Of a stretch of 64,000 bases of DNA, positions 19,771 through 30,778 are shown piece after piece (position 1 is the stretch's first letter; every line of letters begins with the position of its first letter). The notes under the pieces are model-generated. The model saw only the letters and a list, made by a program, of their open reading frames with translations. It did not search any database and was not told where the DNA came from. Origin of the DNA: Pseudo-nitzschia pungens (taxonomy: Eukaryota; Bacillariophyta; Bacillariophyceae; Bacillariales; Bacillariaceae); NCBI GenBank assembly GCA_037355855.1, contig CM074758.1, positions 7,475,001-7,539,000 on the forward strand, written 5' to 3'. A program made the translations under genes and the position numbers.

Positions 19771-20099
19771 GATGGTATATTCACTGAGGTAGTAGTACTA
19801 TTCTTGCTGCTTGTAGTAGTAGTACCACAGTTATACGCTGCTGCTACATACTACTGCAGTGCGTAGGTAGTAGTACATAAGAGGCAGTCAAAAATTATGG
19901 CGCAGCGGGGCAGGCTCTCTGTGGTTTAGGTGGCGCGCGATATCACCATCAGCTTTCTACTGGTTTCTACTACTATTACTTCAGTACGGTACATACTACT
20001 AGTAGTAACTCTACTGCTAGTATCATGTAGAAGAAATCAATTCTCAGCAAATAAATGCATGACAGAAAATGCATGTGTCGTAAATCTTACTTCACATAA

Positions 20100-20560
20100 T
20101 TTTGGGTCGAAATGGAACAAGAAAGACGGCAACTGGAAATGGTAAGTGAACCACATCAAGGTTGGAGGAGGTATTAATAATGGATTTTGATTCGTCTAAC
20201 TGTGCATCATTGACTTGCCTGCTTGCTCCTGATAGGGAGGCGACCGCAACTGCTGATGAAATAGGATGCAACGGCAAATGAAATATAATGCAACGGTGAG
20301 TGAAGCACATCAAGATCTGGGGTATTGATAATGGATTTCAATTGTTCTAATTCTGAATTGAGTTGCCTGCTTGCTACTGATAGGGAAGAATCAACTTTAG
20401 TAATTCGACGGGGCAACTGAAAAATGATGCGAAAAATGATGCGACGGGGCAACTGACACATATTGCGATCGCAAGACAAATATGATGTGATCGCAACTGA
20501 CAAAATGATGCGATTGCAACTGATGAAATATGATGCGATGTGAGGAGACCTTTACTGGCA
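20100..20560. repeat. ~160-bp duplication followed by short gatgcga-type repeats
   Basis: Two diverged copies of a unit running from caactggaaatg/gaaatataatg through cttgcctgcttgct to ctgatagggagg; after it, short words aaaatgatgcga and gcaactgac repeat to about 20,540. Confidence 0.7.
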
Positions 20561-20634
20561 GTACAGATACCGGTATGGATGAAATTATCACGATGACCAT
20601 TATTTAAAAATCGTTTGAACCAAAATTTGTGTGG

Positions 20635-20945
20635 TGTGCATGAGGACGAAGACGATCAGAGCAAAGAGCAACGACGATTTCAAGGACGACGAAGACGATC
20701 GAAGCGAAGAGCAACGACGATTTCAGAGAGGACGACGAAGCCAATCGAAGCGAAGAGCAACGACAATTTCAGAGAGGACGACGATGAAGAGGAAGGCAAT
20801 CGGAGCGAAGAGCAACGATGCCTTCAGGGAGGACGAAGACGATCGAAGCGAGAAGCAACGACGCCTTCAAGGACGACGAAGACGAGGACGATCGAAACGA
20901 AGAGCGACGACGATTTCAAGGACGACGAATTTGTGTGTGCGTGTG
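20635..20945 (+). repeat. ~50-bp tandem array of acidic/basic codons
   Basis: Five or six copies of a unit built from gacgatcgaagcgaagagc and aacgacgatttcaaggacg. More than one forward frame is open, reading Arg/Glu/Asp-rich repeats; a repeat effect is the simpler reading than a gene. Confidence 0.75.
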
Positions 20946-21394
20946 TGAGAAAATTGAACAGAGAATAAACAATTATTAGAGTAGTATCAATATTTATCAA
21001 AAGAAAGACTTATATTTTGCTTCATAGTGTTTCAAAATTTTTTTTCATGGGGGTCGCGATTCCTGGGCTTCGGGTAATAATTGTGATTTTTGTGATGAAT
21101 TTCTTGAGGGGTGTGATGGGAAATACTTTGTGTCGGGATGAGAAATCAATTTTTGGGAGTGAATTTCTGCAACAGTCTCATAATATATAATGATGGTAGG
21201 GTCGGTAATAATGAGTCAGATTGAAAAAAAATTTGGGTCGAGTTTGAATTTTATTTTTTTTTCTCGTATTTTCTCGTAATTGAGGTAGTAACTGGGTCGC
21301 GATTGGGGTTGCGAATCGGGAGAGAGCTACGAATGGAGCTACGTCAAAATGAGCCAGGAATAAATCGCGACCCCCCTAAATAAATTCTTGGGAG

Positions 21395-21418
21395 GGGTCG
21401 CGAACCAGTTTTCGGACG
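21395..21418 (-). repeat. Right terminal inverted repeat of T1
   Basis: Inverted copy of 15,849-15,872, ending ...GTTTTCGGACG, followed by TT and then resumed Copia A pol. Confidence 0.88.
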
Positions 21419-24176
21419 TTGTAGTAGGGAGCACTTTGTTGGTCTTGGTGCTTGATTTCGGAACGGCGGTCTCATCCTTCTCGTGATCTATAATCTCGTC
21501 CAGTAGAGTGAACATACGACCCTCGTCATCGACAGAACTGTACATGTTTTCAGCAACAATATTTGCCGTATATTGCTCCACTGTACCATCAGGAAGTTGC
21601 AAATCGTACATTCTGGTATCAAGGATAGGGTTGTTGTCCCTCTTCCCCAAAGGATTGCCATTCAAATCAGTGGTTCTCGCTTTGACGGTGCACTTGAGTC
21701 GTTCATCTCCACGTTGAATCATGACCTTGTTCCCAATGTACTCATCATAGGTATCCCCATCGGGTACGAGATCATCCACATCTGGGATAGAGGCTTCTGG
21801 TTCTGCCATGGTGGTGGAATCGTCTGGCCATCTATCCTGGTGGTTCTCAAATAGTTCTTCTGGGGGTTGCGGATACGTCTCTTGGAACTGAACGTCAGTG
21901 TCCTCGAGTTTGTCTCCGATCTTGGATTCAACTGCTTGGTCAAATGAGTCCATGGCTCGCTTGACATCGTGTGCACACCATTCGGCTTCAGTGACAGCTC
22001 TAACAGTATTAATGCTTACTGGGAGCGCAGATTCAGTAAGTATCCAGTGGCAGTCGCCACCTCCAAACATTCTTCCACACGGCCCAAGCCACCGACCGAG
22101 TTTCTCTGTACGATCAGACAGGTCAGTCCAATAGACGAAATCATACCACTCGTGTGCTTGATACAAGGAGATATCTGGCATGTGCCCATGGACTAGTTCA
22201 AATGGAGTTCTTTCCATGCATGCTGGATCACTGGAAGCAGTCCGCTGCCTGATAGCTGCAACAAGCTCACCACAGAATGCCCACAGCCTCTTGGGGGATC
22301 TCTTTCTTGCAGTCTTCTTCTGAATGCTTCTGCTGAGATGCCCTATACTCAGTTCTGCTCTGTTTTGAAAAGGACAGTGTGGCTGGATGAACGTCTGATG
22401 GATGTTGTTCTTCCGGATTACAGCATTCCAGTGGGTTTTGTATGTGCCGGCAGCGCCTTGCTCCTTAGCCCCATCTGATATCAGGTGTTCTGGAATTCCA
22501 ACCTCATGGATAAAGATCTTGAGACCATCCGCCGCTTGCTTCTTGCTGTGGATAGGGATGAATTCTTCATATCCTTTACCATTGCTGAACACTTGGGCGG
22601 CTTTATCTTGTCTCATAATACTTGGTACCTTTGCATGCCAGGTGTCAGTCCCCCACTTGCCAGCTGCAACTTGTTTGTTTCTGAAGCTCTGTGTCGGGAG
22701 CCTCCTAACCAAAGGATGTTGGGGGTTCCTAAATCCTTTTTGTGTGGTCACTCTCAGTGTTGCTCTTGCCTTTCGATCAGATATATCCCACATCTTGGAG
22801 AGCCTGTCTGAATCAATCTTGCTGTACCTGTCCGTATCAATCGATGGTCCCCATTGCTTTCTTCTTCGGGTTGTATCTGTTTCCGGATCGATTGGCTCTT
22901 CCAAATCAGCCCAAGCGATTTGCTTGTCCCTGTACACTGCAGATAGTGCAACCGGTGCATCCCTGACATTGGGATCCAGTTCAAATCTATCCAATCCATC
23001 AGTGTATGCAGGCTCATACAAGGGTGTATGAAGGGCATTGATCTTGAGGCTTGGCCTTTCCCTGTCCCCGCAAGTCTCAGATGAATCATCTTCAGAAACA
23101 ACTTGGGGTTCAGAGTAGACCGCTGAGAGCCTTGTGTGGAGCCGGTCATCGGAAGCAATGGAACATGGAGTCAGATCTCTGGATGTACACAGCTGCTGTA
23201 GATGTCTCAGTTTGTAGTGGGAATACTTCTCGTTGGATGGCAGCATATGATTTAGCTGGAGCTTCTTGGAATACAGAGAGGATTTGAAGTGGTTCCTGTG
23301 GTTGGGGGGCTGTAGGCTCGTGCAATCGGACATGGGGCGTGTCGGGGCAGAGTTTTCGATCGGTTCGATTCCTGTCGGAGCAGGGTTCTCAATCGGTTCA
23401 GGGTTCTCAATCGATTCGATTCCTGCCGGGGCAGGGTTCTCAATCGGTTCGATTCCTGCTGTAGGCATATTGCCTGTCGGGGTATTAACCTTGGTCTGTT
23501 GTTGCTGCTGTACAGCAGAAACAAACTTGGTTGGATCAGGGGAATATGGATGTGATTGGTCAATTGCGAATTCAGCTTGCTGGAATTTCGGGCTTGCTGG
23601 ATTCCACGGGTCATCCATGGTTGCAATTACATGATCACATGTTCGCATTTCCCTTTTTGTGGGGCGTCTGGAGGGGAAGTAAGAAATAACACCATTAAGC
23701 CGGAGCTTAATATCCAGTGTCGGGACCTCTTCTTCTCCATCTTCAGCAACACGCTCAATATGGATGGAATGAGACGATTTAGAATCAAACTGTCTCGGTG
23801 TTTTGTCCACACGGTTGTGTCCACAACTTCTAACTTGGTTGGGGCAGATTAAGCTGTGCTGGAGCCTGTCCCCGAAATACAAAGCCTCATGGAAATATAT
23901 CAACCAAACCTTTCCATTTGAATCCGTATAGGCAGTGACGCATGTCCCGATCGGAATGTTCTTCACTGGTTCATATTCTGGGGAGAAGGGATGAACATCC
24001 ACATGGGAGGTGACCTGGTCTTCCAATAAAATCATGTTGCAACCAGCAGCTGTCGTGTCCGCATGACTATCCAACTCGCAGTTGCTTTCTGCAGGCCTTG
24101 CAGATTGTGCTGCTGGTACATCCATTTGATACACCAGCCGGCCCACCTTACTCAATTTCAGGCCCCGGCTGGGAAG
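21419..24176 (-). pseudogene. Pol of Copia A, protease-integrase part
   Basis: Minus-strand frame open from the codon after the gag UGA (24,177) up to T1. Protease motif NCELDSHADTTAAG lies about 30 residues in; the integrase core has Asp in GTDTWHAKV, Asp in ISDGAKEQ and Glu in NRAELSIGHLSR. It is colinear with Copia B but clearly diverged. The gene is interrupted by T1, goes on at 15,848, and is interrupted again by Copia B, so the element is dead. Its RNase H and 3' LTR are not in the window. Confidence 0.92.
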
Positions 24177-24179
24177 TCA
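24134..24179 (-). promoter_or_regulatory. gag-UGA-pol junction of Copia A with perfect 8-bp RNA stem
   Basis: TGA at 24,177-24,179 (minus), pol in frame behind it. A 4-nt spacer, then CCAGCCGG (24,165-24,172), a 23-nt loop, and CCGGCTGG (24,134-24,141): a perfect 8-bp stem. Spacer and loop lengths equal those of Copia B. Confidence 0.7.
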
Positions 24180-26126
24180 ATCCTTCTTGGCGTTGCCATT
24201 GCCATTGCCTTTTCCTTTGCCATTTTTGCCTTTCTTTCGTCCTTTCGGTCCAAAACTGTTGCCGGCGCCGCTTGCCTGTTGGGACGGTGCTGTTTGAGTT
24301 TCTGCGGCTTGGACGCTGCGGGACTGGGCCTTCTTCCGACGGAGTTCTTTTAGTTTCTCTCATTGTTCGGCGGAGAAGGTCCTGTAGACAGAAGGGGGAT
24401 ATTTATTGGCTTCAATCGTACCAGTATAGGTACCTACCACCGACTTGGTTTTCTTGTTGCCATTTCCACCTTCATTCCCGCCTCCACTAGCCACGAAAGC
24501 TGAGACGGATCGACCGCGCTTGTTCGAATGGTGGATGGTCGTGATACCAAGTTCTTCGGTGAACATCGCAACCAGTTCCCTGAAATTCCACATATATTTC
24601 TTCTTGTCACGTAGGGCGATTGATTTGGCATTATTCAAATGCTCGTCTGTGATCGATCGGAAGAAGTCCAAGATGAATCGCTTCTCGTCTCTCTTTGGAT
24701 CAAATCCAGCGTAGTTGATGAGAGTGGTACGGAACTTCAACCAGTTTCGACAGTGGGTCTCGAAATCGTTGTGACGGGAGTCGCCTGAATACTTGGAGTC
24801 CGCGATGGCTTTGATGGTCTTGCTGACAATCCCATCGACGTTCGTCTCTGTGAAGGCATGGTCGTAGATATGGAGGTATGCCGCTCGGGCATTGCCTCGT
24901 GTCTCGTCCCTTTGGTATGCGAAGGTTCGGATATATTCCCAGCCTGGACCACTTCGTACAGCAGCACAAAGCAATGTCCAGACCGTCTGGTTATCCTCTT
25001 CAAACTGTTCGCCTTCAAGCACTGCACACCGCAAATTGTATTCGGTCCAGTTGGAGAAGCCGTCTTTGCCGCCAATGGAACTAGATCTGTCTTCCTCCGT
25101 CACTTCTGCTTCATCGTCTGGACGGATCACATACAGTAGGGGGAATCCGTGCTTGTTGAAACGATCGCGTAGGTCTTGGCGGAATGCTCGGTCCCACTCG
25201 GCAAACTTGGGCAGGGTCGTTAAAGAAGGTGGTGGAGTCGTCACGGGGGTTGCCTCTCGTTGCTTCTTTGTCGCCACTAGACGCTTCTCGGTCCGTTCAT
25301 AAGAATCATGTTGCTCTAACCATTCCTTGGCAGTGGGGCGAGCACCAATGAGGGGTTGGTAGCGAATCCATTCGGCAAACACCATTAGCTTCTCGATAAG
25401 AGAGTCACTGATATAGACAGCCGTAGGATCAGGACAAGCAGGGTGCCTGTAGGAGGCAAGGTTCCTGGAGAATCTGGAAGCACGCTCAGGGGTGAGCCGA
25501 CGGATAGAATCAATCGTGGATAAATCAGATCGGAATAACTCTTCAGCCGTTGCCTCATTACAGAAAGATTCGTAGACCTCAAAGAGATCCTCTTCTCGTC
25601 TGGTGAGTGGTTTGCCGTCGTTGTAGCCGTAGATACCTCCCCTTGCCTGAGCAGCTCTGTTGGAAGCAATAAGGGTCTCCTTATCTTTGGAGGTACCAAA
25701 TTTTTCATCCATCCGTTCCTGTAGGATTTGGAGTTGCTTGACAACCATAGCCATGGCAGTGTCGCTCTGGGTACGTGGCTGGATAGAAAAATCATCTTCT
25801 GCTTGGACCCTAGATCCTGCTGCAACGTCTTGGGCCTCTGCTGCCTTCGCGGCTGCTGCTGCCTTTGCTGCTGCTGCCCTGGTGACCTTCTTGACTGGTT
25901 TGTAGGTACTTGGTGCATTCTTCCTCTTGCGTCCCTGCTCCTTCTGTTCCTCCTCCTCGTCAGAGTCCTCAGTCTCCTCCTCATCAGAGGGATCAGTGAT
26001 CTCCTCATCGTCCGGCTCATCCTTCCCTGGAGTATCCTCCTTGGGGGGTTCATTACCCTGGGTTTCAAGGATCTTAGGATCGTTAGGGGATTGTTTGGAT
26101 GGTTCCTTTTCAGTAGGGTTAGGCAT
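24177..26126 (-). pseudogene. Gag of Copia A with one premature stop
   Basis: Starts at ATG 26,126 (MPNPTEKEPSK). The N-terminus is acidic (runs of D and E near residues 35-65), then Lys/Ala-rich, then the shared capsid-like region (GGIYGYNDGKPLTRRE, EWIRYQPLIGARPTAKEW, LYVIRPDDEAEV). An in-frame TGA at 24,360-24,362 replaces an Arg codon (CGA in B). The frame then runs on through the basic tail (GPKGRKKGKNGKGNG) to the natural TGA at 24,177. The N-terminal region is unlike that of B (acidic instead of Gly/Pro repeats), so A and B are different subfamilies. Confidence 0.88.
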
Positions 26127-27024
26127 GTTGGCTAGGCTTTGGATGAATCCGTTGTTTGTTCCAAGTTAATCTCTTGCTTGGAATAATAATAATACATATA
26201 TCGACTGGTGGTTGTTGCTGTAACGTAGTGTTGGCGATTGCGAGAATACCTCTCGATGACCTTCCGTGTCCTGTTTAGATAAGACTAAACTTGGTGACCT
26301 TCCGGATCTAGGTGACCTTCCGGATCTAGACAAGATTAAACTTGGTGACCTTCCGGGTTGGGTGACCTTCCGGATATAGACAAGATTAAACCTGGTGACC
26401 TTCCGGGTTGGCTTCCGTGTCTTTCAATCCTTCACCTGGGATAGTCATTTGGCTACAATCCACTACCAGCAACTGGATGTCCGAAACGTACTGAAGAAGA
26501 GTCTTTCGTTTCCATCCTGGACACTCGTAACGTACTGAAGATTCCAATCGAAGGGCGTCTCGTGTGGATTCTTTGGAGAGCGTCTCGTATGGATCCTTTG
26601 GAGGGCGTTTCGTATGGATTCTTTTGTTACGTCCCTTGCTCAATCGGTCCCTTTTTGCTTCCGGGCCAAGTCTTGGTGGAGCCACCACCCTGCTCTGTTT
26701 CATAGACCTAGTTTGAGCCGTCCTCTAAGCGTAGGATCTCTAGGTCCCGGTATCTAGCAAAAGGGAGCCTCGTTTACATCACTGTAGATCTTCTCGCGTC
26801 CGCTCTGAATTCTGCGTATCGATCGTCCGAAGGATCCACTGGAGGCACGTCGATGTCAGTTCCTCGTACTGTAGGCCTGGAGCTGAGTTTTACATCCGAC
26901 AGATGGTTCTTTTACATCCAAGTGTGGGCATGGATGCCAGCAGGGATCAGCTGCTGGGTTTCTTCACGCGCTCTAGCCGGCGTCCCGGCTTCGAAGTTGG
27001 TTTCGAGCGGTGGGTCTGATAAAC
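26127..27024 (-). other. 5' leader of Copia A with ggtgaccttccgg repeats
   Basis: Untranslated leader. From about 26,260 to 26,415 the word tgaccttccg recurs about seven times, often with agacaagattaaac between copies. Between 26,520 and 26,640 a second set (ggcgt/gcgtctcgtatggat) recurs. Next to the LTR is the conserved GTTTATCAGACCCACCGC primer-region sequence (minus strand). Confidence 0.6.
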
Positions 27025-27903
27025 TGCGTTGATATTCGCTCGTCAGCAAAAAAATAAGGGATAACAATAACAATAATACCACATAGAGTCCTGGCAAATA
27101 GTGAGACTACAGAAGATACTGTTCGGTCTCTATTGCATACACTTAGTCACTACAAGGTACTTCCCTAGAGGTACATCGGAATCGATCATGGTGAGGGCGT
27201 GATAGGATGTGTTTATTTTAGAGTGTAAAAGAAAGAGTGAAGGGAGCTGAGCCAAAGCGCTCAGCTCTGTATCGTGACAGCGCTCCGATAATAACTCGTA
27301 TAATAACAGAGCTCTGTAGCTCTGGTACTGTATTCTATGGGTAGCGTATTGGAGTAGCGCAGCGTAGCTCTGCTTAATTAAGCTTCGCTTAATTATATTC
27401 AATCGTGTGCTTGCTTGCTTGTGCTAACGCATTGGGTAACTGTCTGGGTCGGGTATGCAGTCATAGTACATATTATACACCAATGACCCGACCCCGGCGG
27501 TAGCATAGTATCTTAGCATTGTATCAAGGTAGGTTAGCATCTTTCAGTATCTCGTAGCAATTAGCAACCCTAACCCTGTAGCATCTAGCTACACCATAAA
27601 AGGTGCTTTACTCGGGGTACGTACGATTGGTACAGATCGTACGCGACGGCCCTAGTAAACTCTGCTAGCATCCACACTAAGCAGGATATAGGTCTGTTGC
27701 TAAGCCTGCTGCTAAGCCTGTTGCTAAGCCTGTTGCTAAGCCTGTTGCTAAGCCTGTATGCTAACAATTAGCACACAGCCCTAGCGCTCAGCTCAGCACC
27801 TGTTAGTCAGCTACTGGGTGTTGCTGTCTGTAGCCCCAGTACACTCTCCTACACAGGAGCCTTGCTAGCACAGATCATAGCACCCACCTTGAATATCTTC
27901 ATA
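27025..27903 (-). repeat. 5' LTR of Copia A
   Basis: 879-bp diverged relative of the Copia B LTR (same ends, TATGAAGATATTC and ...ATATCAACGCA in sense orientation; same internal 12-bp repeats near 27,700-27,755). Its right edge cuts the LINE reverse transcriptase after residues DRWAGG, so A jumped into the LINE. The matching 3' LTR is missing from the window. Confidence 0.88.
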
Positions 27904-28556
27904 CCACCAGCCCATCTGTCAAGAGCTTCCTGAAAGTCAACAGCCAAGTCCTCACCAGATGTTGAGGAATCAGAGCGAGCACAAAACAAATCTGTGTCAT
28001 CCACAAAGGCAAAACCCACAAGAGAAACCAGTTGCAGTGACAATGAAGTGATAAGATGGACACCATGCCCAGCCTGTTGCATCATTCGGAAGACAATTGT
28101 TGACACCAAAGCCCAAAGAGTTGGACCAATACCGTTGCCTTGGCCACAACCACTGAGAGGAACAGGTTCATCACCATACACAGGGCCGGACCGACCAAAA
28201 CCAGTTTTGATGTGGTGCTTGGCATGTTGCAAAGTAGACAGAAGTACTTCACACACATGTGCGGGAACCCCAAAGCTCTGGAGAGTGAGACCTGCAATGG
28301 GATGAGATATCCTATCGTAACAGCCCTTGGCATCATTCATAGCAACAGCACCAGATCTGCGCTTCTGCTGCAACACATCACAGATGAGCTTCTTGTTCAG
28401 GCAGGTGTTGATGGCCTTGTGGTGTTTCCTGCTACCATGTTGATCAACAGCCACTGCATTGGCAAGTTCAGCATGGGCAAGAATGCGTCTGCCAATCATC
28501 TTGTTGTTGATTTGGAACTCAGGAGACATCAACTGGATAAGCCTCATCTTATCCAC
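27904..28556 (-). pseudogene. LINE ORF2, reverse transcriptase part (frameshifted and truncated)
   Basis: Minus-strand sequence beginning near DKMRLIQLMSPEFQ, with reverse transcriptase blocks AVAMNDAKGCYDRISH, GCGQGNGIGPTLW and the catalytic FVDDTD. It is one frame off from the upstream endonuclease part; the shift lies in an AT-rich spot near 28,548-28,565. It ends where the LTR of Copia A begins at 27,903. The remainder of the RT and the RNase H are not attached here. Confidence 0.88.
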
Positions 28557-30778
28557 TCTATATATTTACCAGGTTTCTTGAAGATCTCAACATCAGTGAT
28601 GACCTGCCAAGCAGAAGGAGAGAAGCCAACAATCAAAGGGACGGATCTCAGGAGAGTGTCAAACTTGTTCAGCTGGGGATCCAGGGCAAAAGCCTTGTGG
28701 TGTGCAAAGCTCAAACAAGAAGGTTCACTGGCTGTGCGTTCCCTCTGGCGTTTCCAGGCAGCAGCATTGTCAGCTGGACACACTGAATAGTCAAAGGGGG
28801 GCAAACTCAGTATAGAGTCAGGGACTTTGAGACAAGAAAGAAATTCAGAAAGGTATTTGTCAGTGGCAGGAGGAGGATTATATGTGCCATCAAGAACTTG
28901 AGCAGAAGCATGGGCTGTGCCTAGGTATCCGAAATCTTGAATGAAGGAGGGATGCATGGAAGGAGTGCCAAGACACTGCTGTTGACGCCTGACATTGGAT
29001 TCAGCCATAGCTGGAACCATAGTAGACTGGGACTCCAAGACCTGTTCAACACCATCATGGCCAACTGCAATAGCTCTCAAGACAGCTGACTTGTTGACAC
29101 GTCCCCAAATAGACCTAGCAGCAAGGCCAAGCTCTCGTTGAAGCCGTTCCCTGCGCATCCTGGCACGGATCTGGGAAGCACTCTGGTTGTGAGGCGTGCC
29201 TTCAGCAAGAAGTGCATCCACCAGGCCTTGATTGAAGGAGTCTCTCCATGAGGGAGCCAACTTCTTCACTGCCCGGTATTGCTTGTAAGCTTGTTTCAGA
29301 TGGAGGAGAGCACTGGAAAGATTACTGTGTTCTCCTTTGTAGAGAGAAAGCTTCCAGGCCAACCTTTTCAAAATAGTATGACTGGTGGACACACCCTGTC
29401 TCAACTTGACAACACACCTCCAAAAGTCAATGGTATCACGATAGACTTGCAGCTGGGGTGACCATGGAACCAAACCAGCTCTAGTGCGACAGAGGTTTTG
29501 TTCAACAGAGAGCCTGAGAGAGGTGGAGGTTTCATGGAGTACTTCATATGTGGTGATGAGATCAGCGCGCACAGAAATATCCCCAGACTGAAACTGAGCC
29601 AGTAGGTGCTCCAGCTTAGCTTGGAGAGAAAACACTCCAGCCTTGAGAAAGCTGTGCCTCACTCGCTTGAAATCCCGTTGGCGTAAATGAGGGTGGGAGG
29701 ACTGGAGTTTGGAATGAGAGAAGCTCACAGGAGGTGGCAAATGCTTTCCCATGAGGCTGCAATTACAGACTTCAATCCAAAGCAGTCTGTGGTCAGATTC
29801 CATACCCTGGGCACCACCAAAGGGACAATACCCAGCCCTGAGAACATCAACATTCTCAGAGACCCAAATGGCATCAATTGGCGTTCTGGTAGTGTTTCTG
29901 TTGTGGGTGGCAGGAGGAGAAGACTGACAATGAAGGGTAAGAATGGCCTCTCTGAAACCAAGAGCCTGGAGCTCAAAGGACAAGCCATCAGACCGAACAT
30001 CAGCATTTTGATCAATCCCAAGAATGACCCTATCCCCTGCCCCCAGACAAGCCTGAAGGGCAGCAGTCAAATCCCTGTGAAAAAGGATGCATGGATTGGG
30101 ACTGAAAAGATTTTCAGCTGCTTGAAAGTAGCGGTACTGTTGATTCCAGACTGAGCCAAGATCCCTATCATTTTCAACTGGGCAGTAGGCAGAAAACATG
30201 GTGACAGTGTAGCCATCCCTGCCATGAAACTTGACAAAGGACCATCTTCCAAGACCAGAAGGGTCAGCCCCATGGGCAACCTTGTGGGAACTGAACAGTT
30301 GGTCAATGGAAAAACCTGTGCCTCCAGGCTGAAGCCATGTGCATTCAGAAGCTTCATGCTTGTTGTTGGCAAGATAGAAAAAACTTGAGGGACAGACATT
30401 CTTCATGAGCTGATTGAAAAGATCACAAGGCAGGAGTTTGGATTCATTCAAACAATGTTCAGCAAAAAGCGCCACACTGGCGTTGCTCTTGACAAATTGA
30501 CGGGAGTTGTGCTTGGACCTTGACATAAAGGCAGCTCTACGCTGGGGTCCAATGTTTTGGAAGGTGATGATGGTGGAATTAGAGGATGGAGCTTGAGGAA
30601 AGGAATGACCAAAACTGTCAGAATCCTTAGCAGCAAGAGAGTCTCCATGAAGAGTTATTTGGACAAATTGAGAAGCAGGGAAAGAGACGGAGGGGGAAAA
30701 GGGAGAAACAGTAGAAGCATTGATGGGATTTGGATTGGAAGGCAACCCATCAAACCTCATACCAGAAGAGCTAACCAT
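28544..30778 (-). pseudogene. LINE ORF2, endonuclease and linker part
   Basis: I start it at ATG 30,778, which overlaps the stop of ORF1 (ATGGTTAG), rather than at the earlier in-frame start near 30,850. It carries an APE-type endonuclease: FQNIGP near the start, ALFAEHCLNES, GIDQNADVRSDG, and the terminal ESDHRLLWIEV. The enzyme would nick target DNA to prime reverse transcription. A long linker follows (ARMRRERLQREL, then PPFDYSVCPADNAAAWKRQRE). It ends at a TGA where the frame slips into the RT part. Confidence 0.87.
30771..30778 (-). promoter_or_regulatory. ORF1/ORF2 overlap ATGGTTAG
   Basis: On the minus strand the 8 bases ATGGTTAG hold the proposed ORF2 start (ATG) and the ORF1 stop (TAG). 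Such stop-start overlaps are used for termination-coupled reinitiation in several LINE families. Here it is inferred from position only. Confidence 0.5.

Larger units (their letters stand above)
15849..21418. mobile_element. Non-autonomous DNA transposon T1 filled with tandem repeats
   Basis: 5,570-bp insertion in the pol of Copia A. The ends are inverted repeats: CGTCCGAAAACTGGTTCGCG at the left and its complement at the right, about 24 bp. TT flanks both sides (15,847-15,848 and 21,419-21,420). Taking out the insert plus one TT rejoins the Copia pol in frame (residues PTTTKGWR, against PTTKGWR in Copia B), which supports these borders. Subterminal GCGACC words repeat at both ends. The left 280 bp match the right end of T2 (58,745-59,025) in reverse. 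No transposase gene is present; the interior is several unrelated tandem arrays. Confidence 0.85.

Noticed and set aside
20615..20968. Two overlapping forward ORFs of about 110 codons
   Set aside because: Both read the same ~50-bp repeat; no independent evidence for coding.
27849..27903. C-terminal residues VGAMICASKAPV as part of LINE ORF2
   Set aside because: They are the translated start of the Copia LTR; the same residues end the frame at 15,275.
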